Shown in pieces: positions 23,638-34,750 of a stretch of 64,000 nucleotides of DNA. Numbering within the stretch: position 1 is the first letter of the stretch; the number at the start of each line of letters is the position of its first letter. Under the pieces are notes generated by a model. The model did no database searches, had not been told where the DNA came from, and was given only the letters and a program-made list of their open reading frames with translations. Location: contig OU612072.1 in NCBI GenBank assembly GCA_914767715.1, forward strand, positions 21,948,001 to 22,012,000. The letters run 5' to 3'. Source of the stretch: Membranipora membranacea. Taxonomy: Eukaryota > Bryozoa > Gymnolaemata > Cheilostomatida > Membraniporidae. The position numbers were made by a program, and so were the translations under genes.

Positions 23638-26600
23638 CTGTAGAGAGCAAGTAAACACAACTTTACTGATGACTGATACTCGGTACACAGCTGACTGAGT
23701 GTAGGTCACTTTGTACAGGCCATAATTTTTTAATTGTAGTCAGATAATTGATCTACTGCTAGCCTGCCTGCTTGAAAAGATTCTATGAAAGCCATCTCCA
23801 AATGGACAGACAATCATGATTTGATATCACCTGGGGTCTCTGCCTATTGCTGCCTGTTGAAGGCACTACATTGACGGTTGATGGTGGGGTGGGGGTGGAA
23901 AAGTCAACGATGCCCTGTTTGAAACGCTTAAAACCGCTTCCATCTCTCTTTGGCCTCACTGAACTACATAAAGCTCAGAGATGACACCTCGATATATGAA
24001 CTGTCAACTAATGGGCATATTATTTTCAGATAAAGATAGTTGAAATCAGAATTCGGAATCAAGGAACTTAGTAATGACCAGAGTATGACCTACCATTCTG
24101 AGAGTGAAGTCTCAATTAGTATTAATATTTTAGATAGACAGAACTCAATGAGCACAAATTTAACTGACTAGCAGCAACACCTGTGACTTGCGAATATAAT
24201 CTACACCTTACTGTACAATCTATCATATTGAGTCCACCTGTACCACAGGCTAGGTCAAATGGAGCACTGCTCGGGTCTTGTAATCAGACGGTGTAACTGA
24301 TCAAAACCTCCTCAGTTACCATCAGAAGCTCACCAAAGATGGGTTCATTAAATATATCTATGCTTAGTATTTATACCCCATAAGATATGTCAAAGTGTCC
24401 TAGTAGAGTGTTGTATATGTATAGGTTTTTTTCCCGAAAACAACGTGGCACCAGAAGGATTGGAGGGTAGACCACCCCGCCCAGTAGTTTTGTTGCTCAT
24501 TGGTCCTTAGTCTAATATAAGTGAGTGTATAACTTACTTTTCTTCGTTCTGTTCTCTAGACCAGGTGAGAAGCTCAGGTAATTCTAACCTCTGATAGAAG
24601 TCTGTCTCTATAAGTGTGAGATGCTCAGCAATCTCGTGTGACTTGAAATCCACCAGCGTTAAAACTCGCCTGGGAAATACAAACAGAACATGTGTTATAG
24701 TGCTTGTGAGAGAATCAGATCTTTGGTAGCATGCTGAGTTCTTAGACTAATATTTGTAATAGTGCTCTAGGCTCATAAACAGCCTGCAGCTCAGTTTCTA
24801 GTGATTTTCACAGTTGAGATGTGAAGGTACTAAAAAGGTACTACAGAGAAACTCTTTTCATGATAGCATTTACAGTAGTATTATTCATTCACAATCACGC
24901 TAGGTCATGGTGAATGCTGAAACCTTTGCGGATGGATCAGATGCAAATCGATATTCTCGGGAGCTCATTATATTGACCTAGTTTTTCTGCAGGTAATTAT
25001 GTGTCTGGCACTTCGGATAGGGGCTTAGAGTATATATTAATTTGAGAGAAAATGAACTGCAGAAAAAAACATACTGATCTTTGATCCGGTAGCATTAGCC
25101 TTATTCACTCGGCCACTGGTTTGGTTTTTTGTGGTGTTCGCGTGAACAAGGCTAGGTAGCATCAATTGCTTATTACAAGATCGATTCCGGGAGTGATTAA
25201 AATCACATGAATCGTTGACAATTTGCGCCAGTCATGTGCTATCAAGCATTGACTGAATATTTGAGCACAGCACGATTATGAATTTCCTAGAGGGGGTAAA
25301 GAATTCGCGAGAGAAAAGGTTCTTCATTACCAAGAAGCTTGAAGTAGCATAATTCAAGGCTGGCTAAAACTATATATATTAAAAAGATTGAGTAAAACTC
25401 CAACCTAAATTAGCCAGAACCTAGTGCCTTTACATTAAGTCGGCATAGGTAGAATGAAAGGGGCTGACTTAATTCAGCTCCTTTCATTCTTCCTAGTCAG
25501 CTAAACCTGAAGCTGAACTTAACTCAGCTGATATTTACTCCTCATGCGTATATCAGTCTACTTTTACTTACGATGGAGATTTGGGGCCGGACGACGGAGC
25601 TACAATCTGCAGTTCCTGGACAGGCCTCTGATTTGGGTCACATTTCTCAAGCACTTTACTTCTCATGATCTTAGCGAGCGTCAGTTCTCCCTCCCTTACC
25701 AACTCTGTGACTAGCTTCAATAATCTCAGGCTAATAGCCTCTTTCAGTTCGCTGGATCTGTATAATGGTAGATGACATAAATAGCGTTGTGTGAAATTAG
25801 CATTGAAGTTATTTCCGATCTTTGTTTTTCAGAGAAATCTTGCTCAGGATGATGTCAAATGATCTGACACCGACCTAGCCTTGTCACACAGCTACTTTTT
25901 TGTACCACGTGACAAGCTACCACCAACCCTTCATTGTCATCTATATCTGATTCTGCAGCCAATTTATGCCTCTTGTAAATCCATTGTGGTGTCTCAAATT
26001 TACTAAGTACATATCGAGACTAAAGACTGGTTCACATTGTCCCAGATAGCGTTGGGATGGCATCTGGGATGCTGATCCCAAATGGTCCCAGAAAGAGTAT
26101 GTCTTTTGTTTACGTTGCAAAGCTGATAGTCCCAGATCATCCCAATGTTGTATTCACATAGTACCAAGATGAGAAATGCGTCTGTGTCATTAACGGGAAA
26201 GTTCCTAAGCGTCAAACTTTTCCGTTGCTGACCCAGACTCATTTCGATCGTGTCTTAATTATATTCACATAGTCTGGGTTGGCTGCAATGGACAATGTGA
26301 ACTAGGCTTTAGAGCCTGCTCAACTACAGGCAAATGCTACTTTAACTTCGGTTTTAGGCACCGCAATGACTAAATAAGGAATCAACGTTCTAATCAACTT
26401 TTACGAGAGAAGAGATTAATGAAATGATGAGACTTACGTCAGCTCATCCAGAACTCTGACGAGGAGGGAGAAGGCGTTTCTAGACAATCTCTTCTTAGAG
26501 ACATCTTTAGAGTGAGCAAACTTGTTATATCTGTATAGCAGTTTATCTATGAGATCTTCTGGTGTGATGAATGTCCTGTAGGTCGTCAGAAAAGCCTCCT

Positions 26601-29600
26601 GATACATGAAATCTAAAATAGAGACAGCAGGTAAAATATATATCAGGGCAACTATATTGTCATTTCCTGCTTGGCTGGTTTTATTTTAGGTCTAATTATG
26701 AGGTAATTTTGGGCATATGGACTTGAAGGTAAGGTCAATTATGTTAGCATGTATTGTAGTTCTGTTCAGCCCAAATCAGTAACCAACAGGTCCTCAGGTT
26801 CAAGAGTTAAATTCAAAATCTAAAAAAGGCGCAAATTGAGTCATGTATGGAACAAATTGTGGTAAATGCCGATAAAAGCAATTTTCCTCTACAAATTTGT
26901 GGCTTTCTATGATATAAGTAAAAAGAATCATTTTTATATAGGTCAAGTCTTAAATAAAGGCTAGCCTATGTTTGGAGACTGAAATAGTGTAAGCAAAGAT
27001 TGTAACATTGAACTCCCAAGCCTCCTCAAAGATACCAGTGAAGTCCTTACATAAATATTCTATTTGTGATCATAAGTTTACCCATAAGCGCAATGAATAG
27101 AAGAAACCTAATGTATATCTACGAAGCCCAGTGGGGTGTAAAACTAAACCAGACAATTATTGCTGCCCATATAGTAATCAATTCATACTTTGGCAGCTTA
27201 TTGTTCCAACTTAGAAAGACAGGATCTATGATTTTCAATAAGATTAGTCCTAATAGATTAGATGATTAATGTAAATTAATCGCAAATAGTAAGGCTTTTC
27301 CCAACAAACAATTAAATTTCCCATAAAGTTAGCTTTGCAAATAAATTTGCTTCTTGGGAACACGTAAATAAAACGGGTAAAATACAAAAGTAAGAGGATC
27401 TGAGTTAACCCAGAACTAAATAAAGACATAAATATACTAGCAGCGCTGACGCATTAAAGATTAGCTGAGCAGAGCCAGATCACCATGTCTCAGACAGATC
27501 ACCATGCCTCAGACAAATATCAACTAACCTCGCAGGAAACCAAGAGAAATACTACCTAACTTGATCATGGTGAAGTGAGATTGATCAGATTTTATACTGA
27601 AATGCAATATTTGAGCTTTCCCCTCCCTCTCTCTCACCAAATGTGAACCCAATTAAATAAGGAGGCTTCATTCCGAAGCTGACCTGTTTGATAACTTTAG
27701 AGTCAAGGACAATCTCAGAATCCCGCATGAGAACGGGAGGGTTTTTGATGGATATTTTTGCATTCGGATTGCTCAAGCGCCATCTTAACATTTCTAATCA
27801 GTTGGCATATCCAGTTATCATAGCCTGGTCACGCTGCTACTTTTTGGGTTTAGGGAAACCAAAAATGTAGGGGTTGTAGCGGCTTTAGCTATTTTACAAG
27901 TGGTTATAAGTGAAGTGTGTATTATTACTTCTAAATCAACAAATCAACTCAAGTGTAGTGAAAAGGAAGGTCAGATTACAATGGCTGTCAAAACATTGAG
28001 AAAGCTGTGCAGCATGTTATTGAAGAGAGGCTATTCGAACAATATTCCCATAATGCAATTCATCACATTCTGGGCCTATCGACAACTACTCGCCTTTGCT
28101 GAGCATGCAAAAGGAGACTCACTGCAAATTAACATGCCAGAGCTAAACGGACTGAACAGATGCTCAAGGACAGATTCTGAGCAGAAATGTTTGCAAGATG
28201 AGCAGCACATTGGTGCGCAACCAAAACGTCAATCAGCAGAAATAAATCACGAGGGATCAACGCAGCACTGCATTCGTAAGTGAGAAAAATTTCACATTCA
28301 GTGATGGGATAGCTGCTAGGAGTTAATAGGATACCAAAACGAACATATCAAATTCTTCATATTAATATCTGGGCTGGTTTGTCTTGTGAAGCTTGTTCTG
28401 GTGAAATAATTTGTAAAAAACAAAAATTTAATAGGATAGACTAAACAAGGTAAAGCCTTGGACCACATAAAGTAGTTTCACTACATGTGCCGCCTCAGCT
28501 CCCATCAAACAACAAGTTTAGGTCAAACCTCTCAAAATACAAATTCTATAGACCTCACCCTATGGGCGTTCAACGCCAAGAAAAATAACATTTAAGTGCA
28601 ACTGACCCAAGATTTGCCCTCTAAATTCAGCCACATCATAGAAAAGAAACCCTGTTATAAGTAATACCAATATCCCACTATATATGTGAATGTGTTAGAT
28701 TTTTGCCTGAGCGCCCTGTCTGCTTCAATAAGGGATTGATTGAAATCACTTGGGCACACAGGCTAGTTAGATATAGAAACATGATCTAAATGGCGTAAAA
28801 TGCGTAATTGAGTCCAACACACTCTGCTTTTCTCAGGGATGGTAGAATTCACAATGATGAAAAAGAAGAAGGCTGGATCTCGGCTGAAAGCAGGGCAGAA
28901 TGTAGAATTACCTGAATCTGCGTGGACGTTTACCAGTGACATTAAACTGTCGGCTGGCCCTAAATCTGCACACAAAACACAGCTAAAGTTAGAGGATGAA
29001 TTATACACAAAGTAAGCTTTCATGTTTATACCCCTCTAAATCTAATACCCACACATTTAGTATTTACTAAGACATGGACTCGGACCTGGTACATTTATGG
29101 TTCTATAACCGGAAACACAGTAGCGTGATAAGCTAGTTATTGGCGGCAGCGGACGCTGTATGATGCTCATGACATATGAGTTTATACATGGATGAATGGT
29201 CTGTCTGTCTACAGAGAAGGCTTTTCGACTCAAAAAAAAAATGTGAAAAACGCCCATTCATAGAACATCCCTATGTAAACTCACATATGCCTACCGCAGG
29301 AAAATTGAGCGCCCGTTTTAAGCAGCGAGTTGGCTGGTAGCAGAAAATAATATTAACAGTACTATCAGTAAAAAAAACGCTGAAATCTAGCAGCGGGTCT
29401 ATCATTATAGCAACTTAAACTGCAATGCGATGACATAAAGTTACGTTTGCCACCAGCTCAAATGCCAATTAAATGAGATGAGATATAATTGTTTATCATA
29501 CCGTGTTTTCCTACGTGTGTAGCGTACACTACGAAGGCGTCTACACTACCACCCTTCAGCCCTGACATGATCTTTGACGAGCCACCCTAAAAGCAAAACA

Positions 29601-30577
29601 TTGGTAAGTGAATGAAATATTCAGGCATCGATACGAGCATCCGCAACTTACATCCAAATATTACACTAGAGGAGTTATGTATTTGCATGAGGAGAAGCTA
29701 GCCATTTCATATACTATCAAACTACCTGACATTCAACCTTAGCTAACATTTACTCACCCACTTGGCTTCATATAGACTCCCACCTCAGGCAGCAAAAACA
29801 GAGTGCTAGCTAACATTAAGTAACCCCTAAAGCAGCTAAATTAAACTCTTGCTAACATTACTCATCTAGGGTCATTGTAAATTCAGCAATACAAACAGTT
29901 GCATAAGGGAAGGCAACTCCCATCCGTCAAATTAACAAAAATTAAGAAGCTAACATCCCATTTATACATGAGGACAACAGTTTGTAATACAAGGACGCCA
30001 CTTCGCACATATTTTTACAAGATTACCTATTATCTACCCTAGGAGAATAAATATCAGCTGGATTCCAGTTTAGACTGTTTAGGGGTGACTTAATGTTAGC
30101 TACTGCCAATTAAGGCTAGCTAAAGTGGATGTGTAAATGTTAGCTGGCAATAATATTCACTATTCAAAGAATAAAAGCGAGTTTTTTCCTCCCTCTAATA
30201 CCTTACTTATAGCATCTAGCATCTTGCACCCCTAAATGTAGTACTGACCTTACGATGATGGTGATTGGTTGTTTCAGCAGTGTTGGAGGAGGCGGTACTT
30301 GCCTGACGATGATGGTGATTGGTTGGTTCAGCGGCGCTGGAGGAGGCGGTACTCACCTTACGAAGATGGTGATTGGTTGGTTTAGCAGCGCTGGAGGAGG
30401 CGGTACTTGCCTGACGATGATGGTGATTGGTTGGTTTAGCAGCGCTGGAGGAGGCGGTACTTACCTTACGATGATGGTGATTGGTTGTTTTAGCAGCGCT
30501 GGAGGAGGCGGTAGTATTAGATGAGATACTACCGACAGCAGTGTCACTGGATGTGCTACTACCTTCACTTTCTCTGA
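23508..30577 (-). CDS. RAPGEF1: RAPGEF1 (C3G)-like catalytic half, seven exons, 3' incomplete
   Basis: RAPGEF1/C3G is the Crk-binding guanine nucleotide exchange factor for Rap1. Exons 30249-30577, 29502-29586, 28912-28965, 26438-26612, 25572-25757, 24538-24669 and 23508-23637 splice with matching phases and no stop codon. In order they encode a Ser-rich linker with 18-residue repeats, GGSVDAFVVYATH (the GGSxDxLLVHAT motif before RasGEF_N), the RasGEF_N domain (QEAFLTTYRTFITPEDLIDK) and the first third of the RasGEF domain (FKSHEIAEHLTLIE; SREQNEEK; NLVQFTEHFNKMSWW), closely C3G-like. Exons for the remaining 250 or so catalytic residues are not found downstream, so the gene is truncated at the insert edge or incomplete. 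Confidence 0.85.
24538..24669 (-). CDS. RAPGEF1: RAPGEF1 RasGEF exon (start of catalytic domain)
   Basis: 132 bp, phase 2 to 2. Encodes VDFKSHEIAEHLTLIETDF and ends LLTWSREQNEEK; the SHEIAEQLTLLD and AKEQNEEK motifs of C3G are easily matched. Confidence 0.9.
25447..25495. repeat. Hairpin
   Basis: Imperfect inverted repeat gtagaatgaaaggggctga / ttcagctcctttcattctt; probably a MITE remnant in a RAPGEF1 intron. Confidence 0.6.
25572..25757 (-). CDS. RAPGEF1: RAPGEF1 RasGEF_N/linker exon
   Basis: 186 bp, phase 2 to 2. Helical segment LLKLVTELVREGELTLAKIM corresponds to the end of RasGEF_N (LMELVFRLVCNGELSLARV in C3G), then a linker ending PSSGPKSPS. Confidence 0.85.
26020..26311. mobile_element. 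MITE with TAAAG..GTTCACATTG ends
   Basis: The left end TAAAGACTGGTTCACATTG and the reverse complement of the right end TAAAGCCTAGTTCACATTG form about 23-bp inverted repeats around 290 bp without coding capacity. It lies in a RAPGEF1 intron. The target duplication is not evident. Confidence 0.65.
26438..26612 (-). CDS. RAPGEF1: RAPGEF1 RasGEF_N exon
   Basis: 175 bp, phase 1 to 2. Encodes YQEAFLTTYRTFITPEDL and, further on, SLLVRVLDEL: the hallmark of the RasGEF N-terminal domain, C3G type. Confidence 0.9.
27000..28900. other. RAPGEF1 intron, no exon recognised
   Basis: A 127-codon plus-strand frame (27900-28283) is the longest in the interval but has no recognisable motif and is antisense to the RAPGEF1 intron. 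Confidence 0.5.
28912..28965 (-). CDS. RAPGEF1: RAPGEF1 small exon
   Basis: 54 bp, phase 1 to 1, encoding LGPADSLMSLVNVHADS between the VVYATH and the AFLTTYRTF exons. Acceptor TTTTGTGTGCAG, donor GTAATT. Confidence 0.65.
29502..29586 (-). CDS. RAPGEF1: RAPGEF1 exon with GGSxDAxVVYAT motif
   Basis: 85 bp, phase 0 to 1. Encodes SKIMSGLKGGSVDAFVVYAT, the counterpart of the RGGSGDILLVHATE segment preceding RasGEF_N in C3G. Acceptor GCTTTTAG, donor GTATGA. Confidence 0.8.
29700..30150. repeat. Cluster of GCTAACATT / AATGTTAGC motifs
   Basis: The motif occurs at least five times here in both orientations. The longer form gctaaattaaactcttgctaacatt has relatives near 23090 and 38200. It looks like fragments of a dispersed repeat. 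Confidence 0.5.
30249..30524. repeat. 54-bp tandem repeat, five units
   Basis: Period exactly 54 bp (18 codons); on the plus strand each unit contains gatggtgattggttg and gctggaggaggcggtac. Units alternate between ttac/tcac and ttgc at the donor position. Confidence 0.9.
30249..30577 (-). CDS. RAPGEF1: RAPGEF1 linker exon with 54-bp in-frame repeats
   Basis: Acceptor CTATTTTAG, then ESEGSSTSSDTAVGSISSN and five copies of an 18-residue unit, consensus KVSTASSSAAKPTNHHHR. Every unit ends in a sequence that can act as a 5' splice site, in transcription order GTAAGT (exon end 30465), GCAAGT (30411), GTGAGT (30357), GCAAGT (30303) and GTCAGT (30249). All lie in phase 0 and would join the 29502-29586 exon without frameshift. 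The outermost donor gives 329 bp. Confidence 0.65.
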
Positions 30578-31039
30578 CTAAAATAGAGATATTAGGTAAA
30601 GGTCAATGTTTACTGATAACTAACTATACTGCTATTATTCACAGGTGCTACGTTATTCACAACCACTATATGCTACCTTATTCACAGAAGAATGAGGTGG
30701 CTCACTTGGTTGGAGCACCGGTCCTTTAGCATACAAATGTTGGGGTTTGGTTGCACCAAGGTGTTCTCCAAAGAGAGACCAACCTGGCGCGGATATTACG
30801 CCTCAGCCCCTTTTTTAAACAAGTTACTATATTACAGACTTTGTATAGATCTAAAGTGACCTATGACTAAAATGGAGAGATCAATTCATGGTTTCTGTTT
30901 ACTGAGAACCAAGTTTACAGCTAACATGTATGATATTTTACTATAATATTGTCTTAATTGAAGTAGGATACATCTCTGAAGGGCCATCATACACATTAAA
31001 AATGTACTGCTTGATAGACTGACTAGCTACATAGAACGC

Positions 31040-31085
31040 TAATATATATATACATATATACATATATACATATATATATATGTCA
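31040..31085. repeat. TA/CATATA microsatellite
   Basis: Repeats of tatatacata in a 45-bp AT tract. Confidence 0.8.
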
Positions 31086-31961
31086 TGTAAAACTGTCGAC
31101 GGGATTGAACTCCGATAGTTGTGTCTCAGTGCCAAACATATGCATGTATGATTCAACTGTGAAAATATGAGAAATCAGTGATGGTTAAAACAAAGTATAG
31201 CATTCGGAATAATGTTAACTTAACCTATCCAAGTTCCTAATCATGTGTAGTCAATATATCATCTCCCCCCCCACCCCTACAGGTAGAGGGCGGGGTAAGA
31301 TAGCGGATTGTCGCTAACTAACTACTGTATGGCGCCTGTGAACAGAAACTAACAAATCACTCTTAGATAATGTCAATCAGGTACGCCTTGCTCAAAGTTG
31401 CAAACCAAAATACCCTGAGCCACAATAGATTGACAATAAATAGCATACACATAAAATAGCATAAAAACTTATTTTTGTAGATAATTTACTTAAGTTATAC
31501 CAAGTTTAGAGATAGTTGGTTTCTTTTTGTGCGCCATGTCGCATCTGCTCACAAGTTTATGACTAGTGCACTTTGTTACATCTCCAAACTCGAAGTGTCA
31601 AGAATACAACGCAAACAATACATTATTATCTTAATACCAGGACAATTACAAGTGATATTATCCGACCTAACCAATCATGACTTGTGTAACAAACTCTGAA
31701 CCAATCAGAACTCAGTTCAAAATGCTCAAAACAATATATTGTGGTGGGGAAACTATCCAAATATTATATCGCCTTTATCTAACCGGGATAGATCAATTAG
31801 AATATCCCAAAACAAAAAACAACCAACCAGTGATCTTGATTACAGAAATAAACCTAGAATAAAATATCAGCCAGTTGATTGTAACCCTGTCTCCCAGCGC
31901 ATAACCAACATGCACGACATGAATAATTGATGCCTATGAGCTCTTGGTCATCCCCGTGACT

Positions 31962-32929
31962 GTATACCTTTATAGACGTTGACACAGACCCCACAAAATG
32001 AGCATTCAGCACCCCACCTGGTGATACTGCACGCCCTCTCTCAAACAATCTTTGCTCAAATACGTCCCTGACACCTAATTTTTGGATTCTTCAAGTCTTT
32101 TACATCTGGAGGACCAAGTTTCAAATCACTGTGACCAACATTTGAGGAATAATGATCTGAAGTAGAAGTGCTGGCTCAATTGGTAAGAAAACTTTTTATT
32201 CACAAACCTTAACTTAGCAAGACGCTACAGTCGAGCTAACATTACCGCAATTACTGTACTAAGCCGACCATTGAGTGTGTCTGTTGTTGTTTTGTCCTCA
32301 TGAAACACTTATATTGCATCTTGTAACTCCCTCCCTATTCAATTTTAGGAGATTAACAGGGGGAGGGAGGTGTTGAGTATTTCATAAGGAGAAAACAACA
32401 GCAGACAAACTCAATTTCCAGCTTAAAATATAGTCAATATCATAATGTTAGCTCCGCCATTACGTAATCCTGAAATTGGGATCCCCGAAGAGCAAAGTTT
32501 TTGAGCCAACAAGCCAGCACTTCTGTTTCAGGACATTACTTCTCTCAAAATAATCACAGAGATTTGAAACTGGGACCTATATATTTGTAAAAAGACATAG
32601 ATAAACAATATATATTAGGTTAGAGCACCCTCTATAATACCCACATCATTGTAGTGTCTCCTGTATTGGTTGATATCTAAAGGATATAGTTTTACTCAAG
32701 TGGCAGCAGGTGAGATTTTGTACAATTCTGTTTGATCAACAAATCCAAGACATTTTATGTATACTTGTGATCTTATAACTTGTAGATCCCTAATGATATA
32801 ATCATCTTGTCTTGTGGATCTAAGAATATTATTAATATTATTCTTAGATCCACAAGACGATTATATCATTAGAGATCTACTGTTAGGGTTACCAAGTGCT
32901 CAGATTATCTTTGTCACTTTATTAGCCCT
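31962..32929. repeat. 0.97-kb direct repeat B
   Basis: Second copy of 21850-22818 in direct orientation, close to the right edge of the 16.2-kb insert. The palindrome at 32792-32870 is included. Confidence 0.85.
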
Positions 32930-33021
32930 GATTTTTAAACTTGTTACTGAAAATATTTATAATTTCTCTTCCTGCTAGTAGCTTTTGTTTGGAATAATTT
33001 GAGCACAGCAGGCTAACTTAC

Positions 33022-33129
33022 TGGCTATAGCTCGCCCTCGTAGATTTCCACTGGACTGTATCTTACTAGACAATGAGTCTTCTACCAGAACATCAGACAA
33101 AATATTCCTTCTCTTTCTGACCTGAGTCA
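33022..33129 (-). CDS. PHAX: PHAX exon 3, unit 1
   Basis: 108 bp, phase 1 to 1; acceptor ATTAGCAG, donor GTAAGT. Encodes TQVRKRRNILSDVLVEDSLS, the counterpart of the conserved NIWxxVLxEQ segment of PHAX. Trp is replaced by Leu here but kept in unit 2. The exon lies only 8 bp from the edge of the 16.2-kb insert. Confidence 0.8.
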
Positions 33130-33623
33130 CTGCTAATAACGTCAGGATAATAATAACAGTTGAAGTAACGATTTATACATTTAGTGTTGAATCTAAATTA
33201 AATAGATTACTCAGGTTTTACATCTCGTACATATCATGATGTCATTTATAGCGGAGGACAGCAAAAGACTGGCTGTTTTTAACAAAACATCATATTAAAT
33301 AAAAAAGATTCAATTAGCCCCACTTTGGAGTTGCCTCCCCTCTACACGACACACTGGATACGGGTGAGCTTTGCGTGCATTTCTCATTGTACAAATGTAG
33401 TGTTTGATACCAATCTTCGTTAAACATACCGCCATCTTCTAGCAGCTTGAACTTGAAAAGTCGAAACAAATCAAGACTAAATTCAGCTGAATCAAAAATT
33501 TAGAAGCAAAACTTATAAGGTTACTAGAGAGATATTTAGACTATACACATGCTATACCTGCATGCTGCCGCCTGTGAGTAGATATTGATGCCGAGCCATT
33601 TATTTGGAGTTTTCTCTTCTTAC

Positions 33624-33714
33624 CGCTAATGTAAACTCTGTCATCACTCAGCTCCGAGTCTGCATCATCTGAGTCGTCTCCTCCTAACCTGACTCTCTCT
33701 CTGAATGTGTGAAG
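33624..33714 (-). pseudogene. PHAX: PHAX exon 2, unit 1 (5' truncated)
   Basis: Encodes RLGGDDSDDADSELSDDR with donor G|GTAAG. Compared with 48184-48288, about 160 bp including the first codons and the acceptor are deleted, so the exon joins intronic sequence (caatttacaact). An alternative AG exists just inside, but in the wrong phase for exon 1. Confidence 0.8.
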
Positions 33715-34584
33715 TTGTAAATTGAATCAGCACCAGCCAATATGATGAATGATATATTAATTATGACAACTGAAAAAGCCTGGCTTCTGATAGCACTGGT
33801 AGAGATAAGATATGATATTAATAAACGGTAGCTATCATAAGAGTCAAGGCTTTTGAAAACAATTTAACCTAACAGTATTTTTGGTATGATATTGACAAGC
33901 CAGCGTTGAGTTGCTGAACGCGCAACATCAGTGGCTCGTATATCAGCAAGCCGACACACTAAACTGTGTCAAAACAACACTGCTTCAAACTCAGATTACT
34001 CAGATTCTCATAAACCTGATAATAGGGTGGTTGCTTACAATATCGCTCAAAGATAGCAAATCGAGGCCTTAATCCCAAAATTGTCACCGAACAGGCCCAT
34101 AATTTGCTTAATCTGATTGCCAACAGTATGGAATCAAAACACTCCCTGTTGTTGACACTAAACTTCTGCAAATAATTTGCCCATCAGGTGACAATCCTGA
34201 GAATGAAGCTTCTATTAGTCATCGATACAGAATTCAATGTGTGAACATTTCCCTGACTGGCAGCAGTAGGTTAAACTTTAATGTGACCTGATGACATCAT
34301 AAGCACACGCTGATGACTGAATCTTACCCACACTGGTCACGTGATATACTATTGCATGTATATCTCTGATCGATAGAGAGTGAATTAATTTCTTTTAGCA
34401 GGAATACCATCACAAGGAATTTGGTGTGACCACCCAACTCCTTGGACCACCCATGCTCAATTTTATTAACTAGGGGTGGGTACATGTTATGTACTCATAT
34501 TAAGTTGACTCTAACGATCAGAGATACACATGATAATAGCGTAGTCTCAATGTCAGTGTGAATCTTATCTTCCCTTATACTAAC

Positions 34585-34750
34585 CTTGAGGTGCTCTGTA
34601 GCTCATAGCCGGATTATTCGGCTGAGGTAACTGATCTGGAGCGACGTAAGAACTCTTTGAACTGCCGCCATCATCACTAGCTTTGATCTGTCCGACTTCC
34701 TCGTCACCAGAATCATTTATCTCTCCTTCCTCTACTTCTCCGTCCTCCAT
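34585..34750 (-). CDS. PHAX: PHAX exon 1, unit 1
   Basis: Starts at ATG (complement of 34748-34750), 166 bp, ends phase 1 at GTTAGT. Product MEDGEVEEGEINDSGDEEVG...NPAMSYRAPQ resembles the N-terminus of PHAX (MEDGQLSDSDSD.. VSHYRA). The start lies head-to-head with the AP2S1 start 949 bp away. Confidence 0.85.

Larger units (their letters stand above)
16788..33013. other. 16.2-kb insert in PHAX intron 3 (unit 1 only)
   Basis: Unit 2 runs without interruption from gttatattagtcaacag into aacttactgtctatagc (47560-47593). In unit 1 the left half ends at about 16787 and the right half resumes at about 33014. The insert contains RAPGEF1 catalytic exons in the same strand sense as PHAX, a pair of 0.97-kb direct repeats, a 31-bp tandem array and several MITEs. 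No simple terminal repeat or target duplication marks its edges. Confidence 0.85.
14643..34750 (-). pseudogene. PHAX: PHAX-like gene, unit 1 (seven exons, damaged)
   Basis: PHAX is the phosphorylated adaptor that links the cap-binding complex and CRM1 for nuclear export of snRNA. Seven exons on the minus strand match its layout: acidic N-terminus starting MEDGEVEEGE, a DSDD segment, a conserved DVLVEDSL motif, then the RNA-binding domain (VVRYTSRQKALDLL-type helix and GVFLQLLK). Lesions in this copy: exon 2 has lost its 5' end and acceptor; the Trp of the NIWSDVL motif is Leu; intron 3 contains a 16.2-kb insert; exon 5 has lost its AG acceptor (AAC for AAG) and the unit-2 donor and has an in-frame TAA at 16041-16039. 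The last two exons are intact. Probably a pseudogene. Confidence 0.8.

Noticed and set aside
27900-28283. 127-codon plus-strand open frame
   Set aside because: Lies antisense in a RAPGEF1 intron, has no recognisable motif, and no splice or promoter evidence supports it.
30255-30524. 54-bp repeats as a CRISPR-like or plain satellite array
   Set aside because: There are no spacers, and the unit is an exact multiple of three, coding in frame with a plausible exon.
21850-32929. The two 0.97-kb direct repeats as LTRs of a retrotransposon
   Set aside because: No TG..CA termini, primer-binding site, polypurine tract or pol-like frame between them; the interval carries RAPGEF1 exons.
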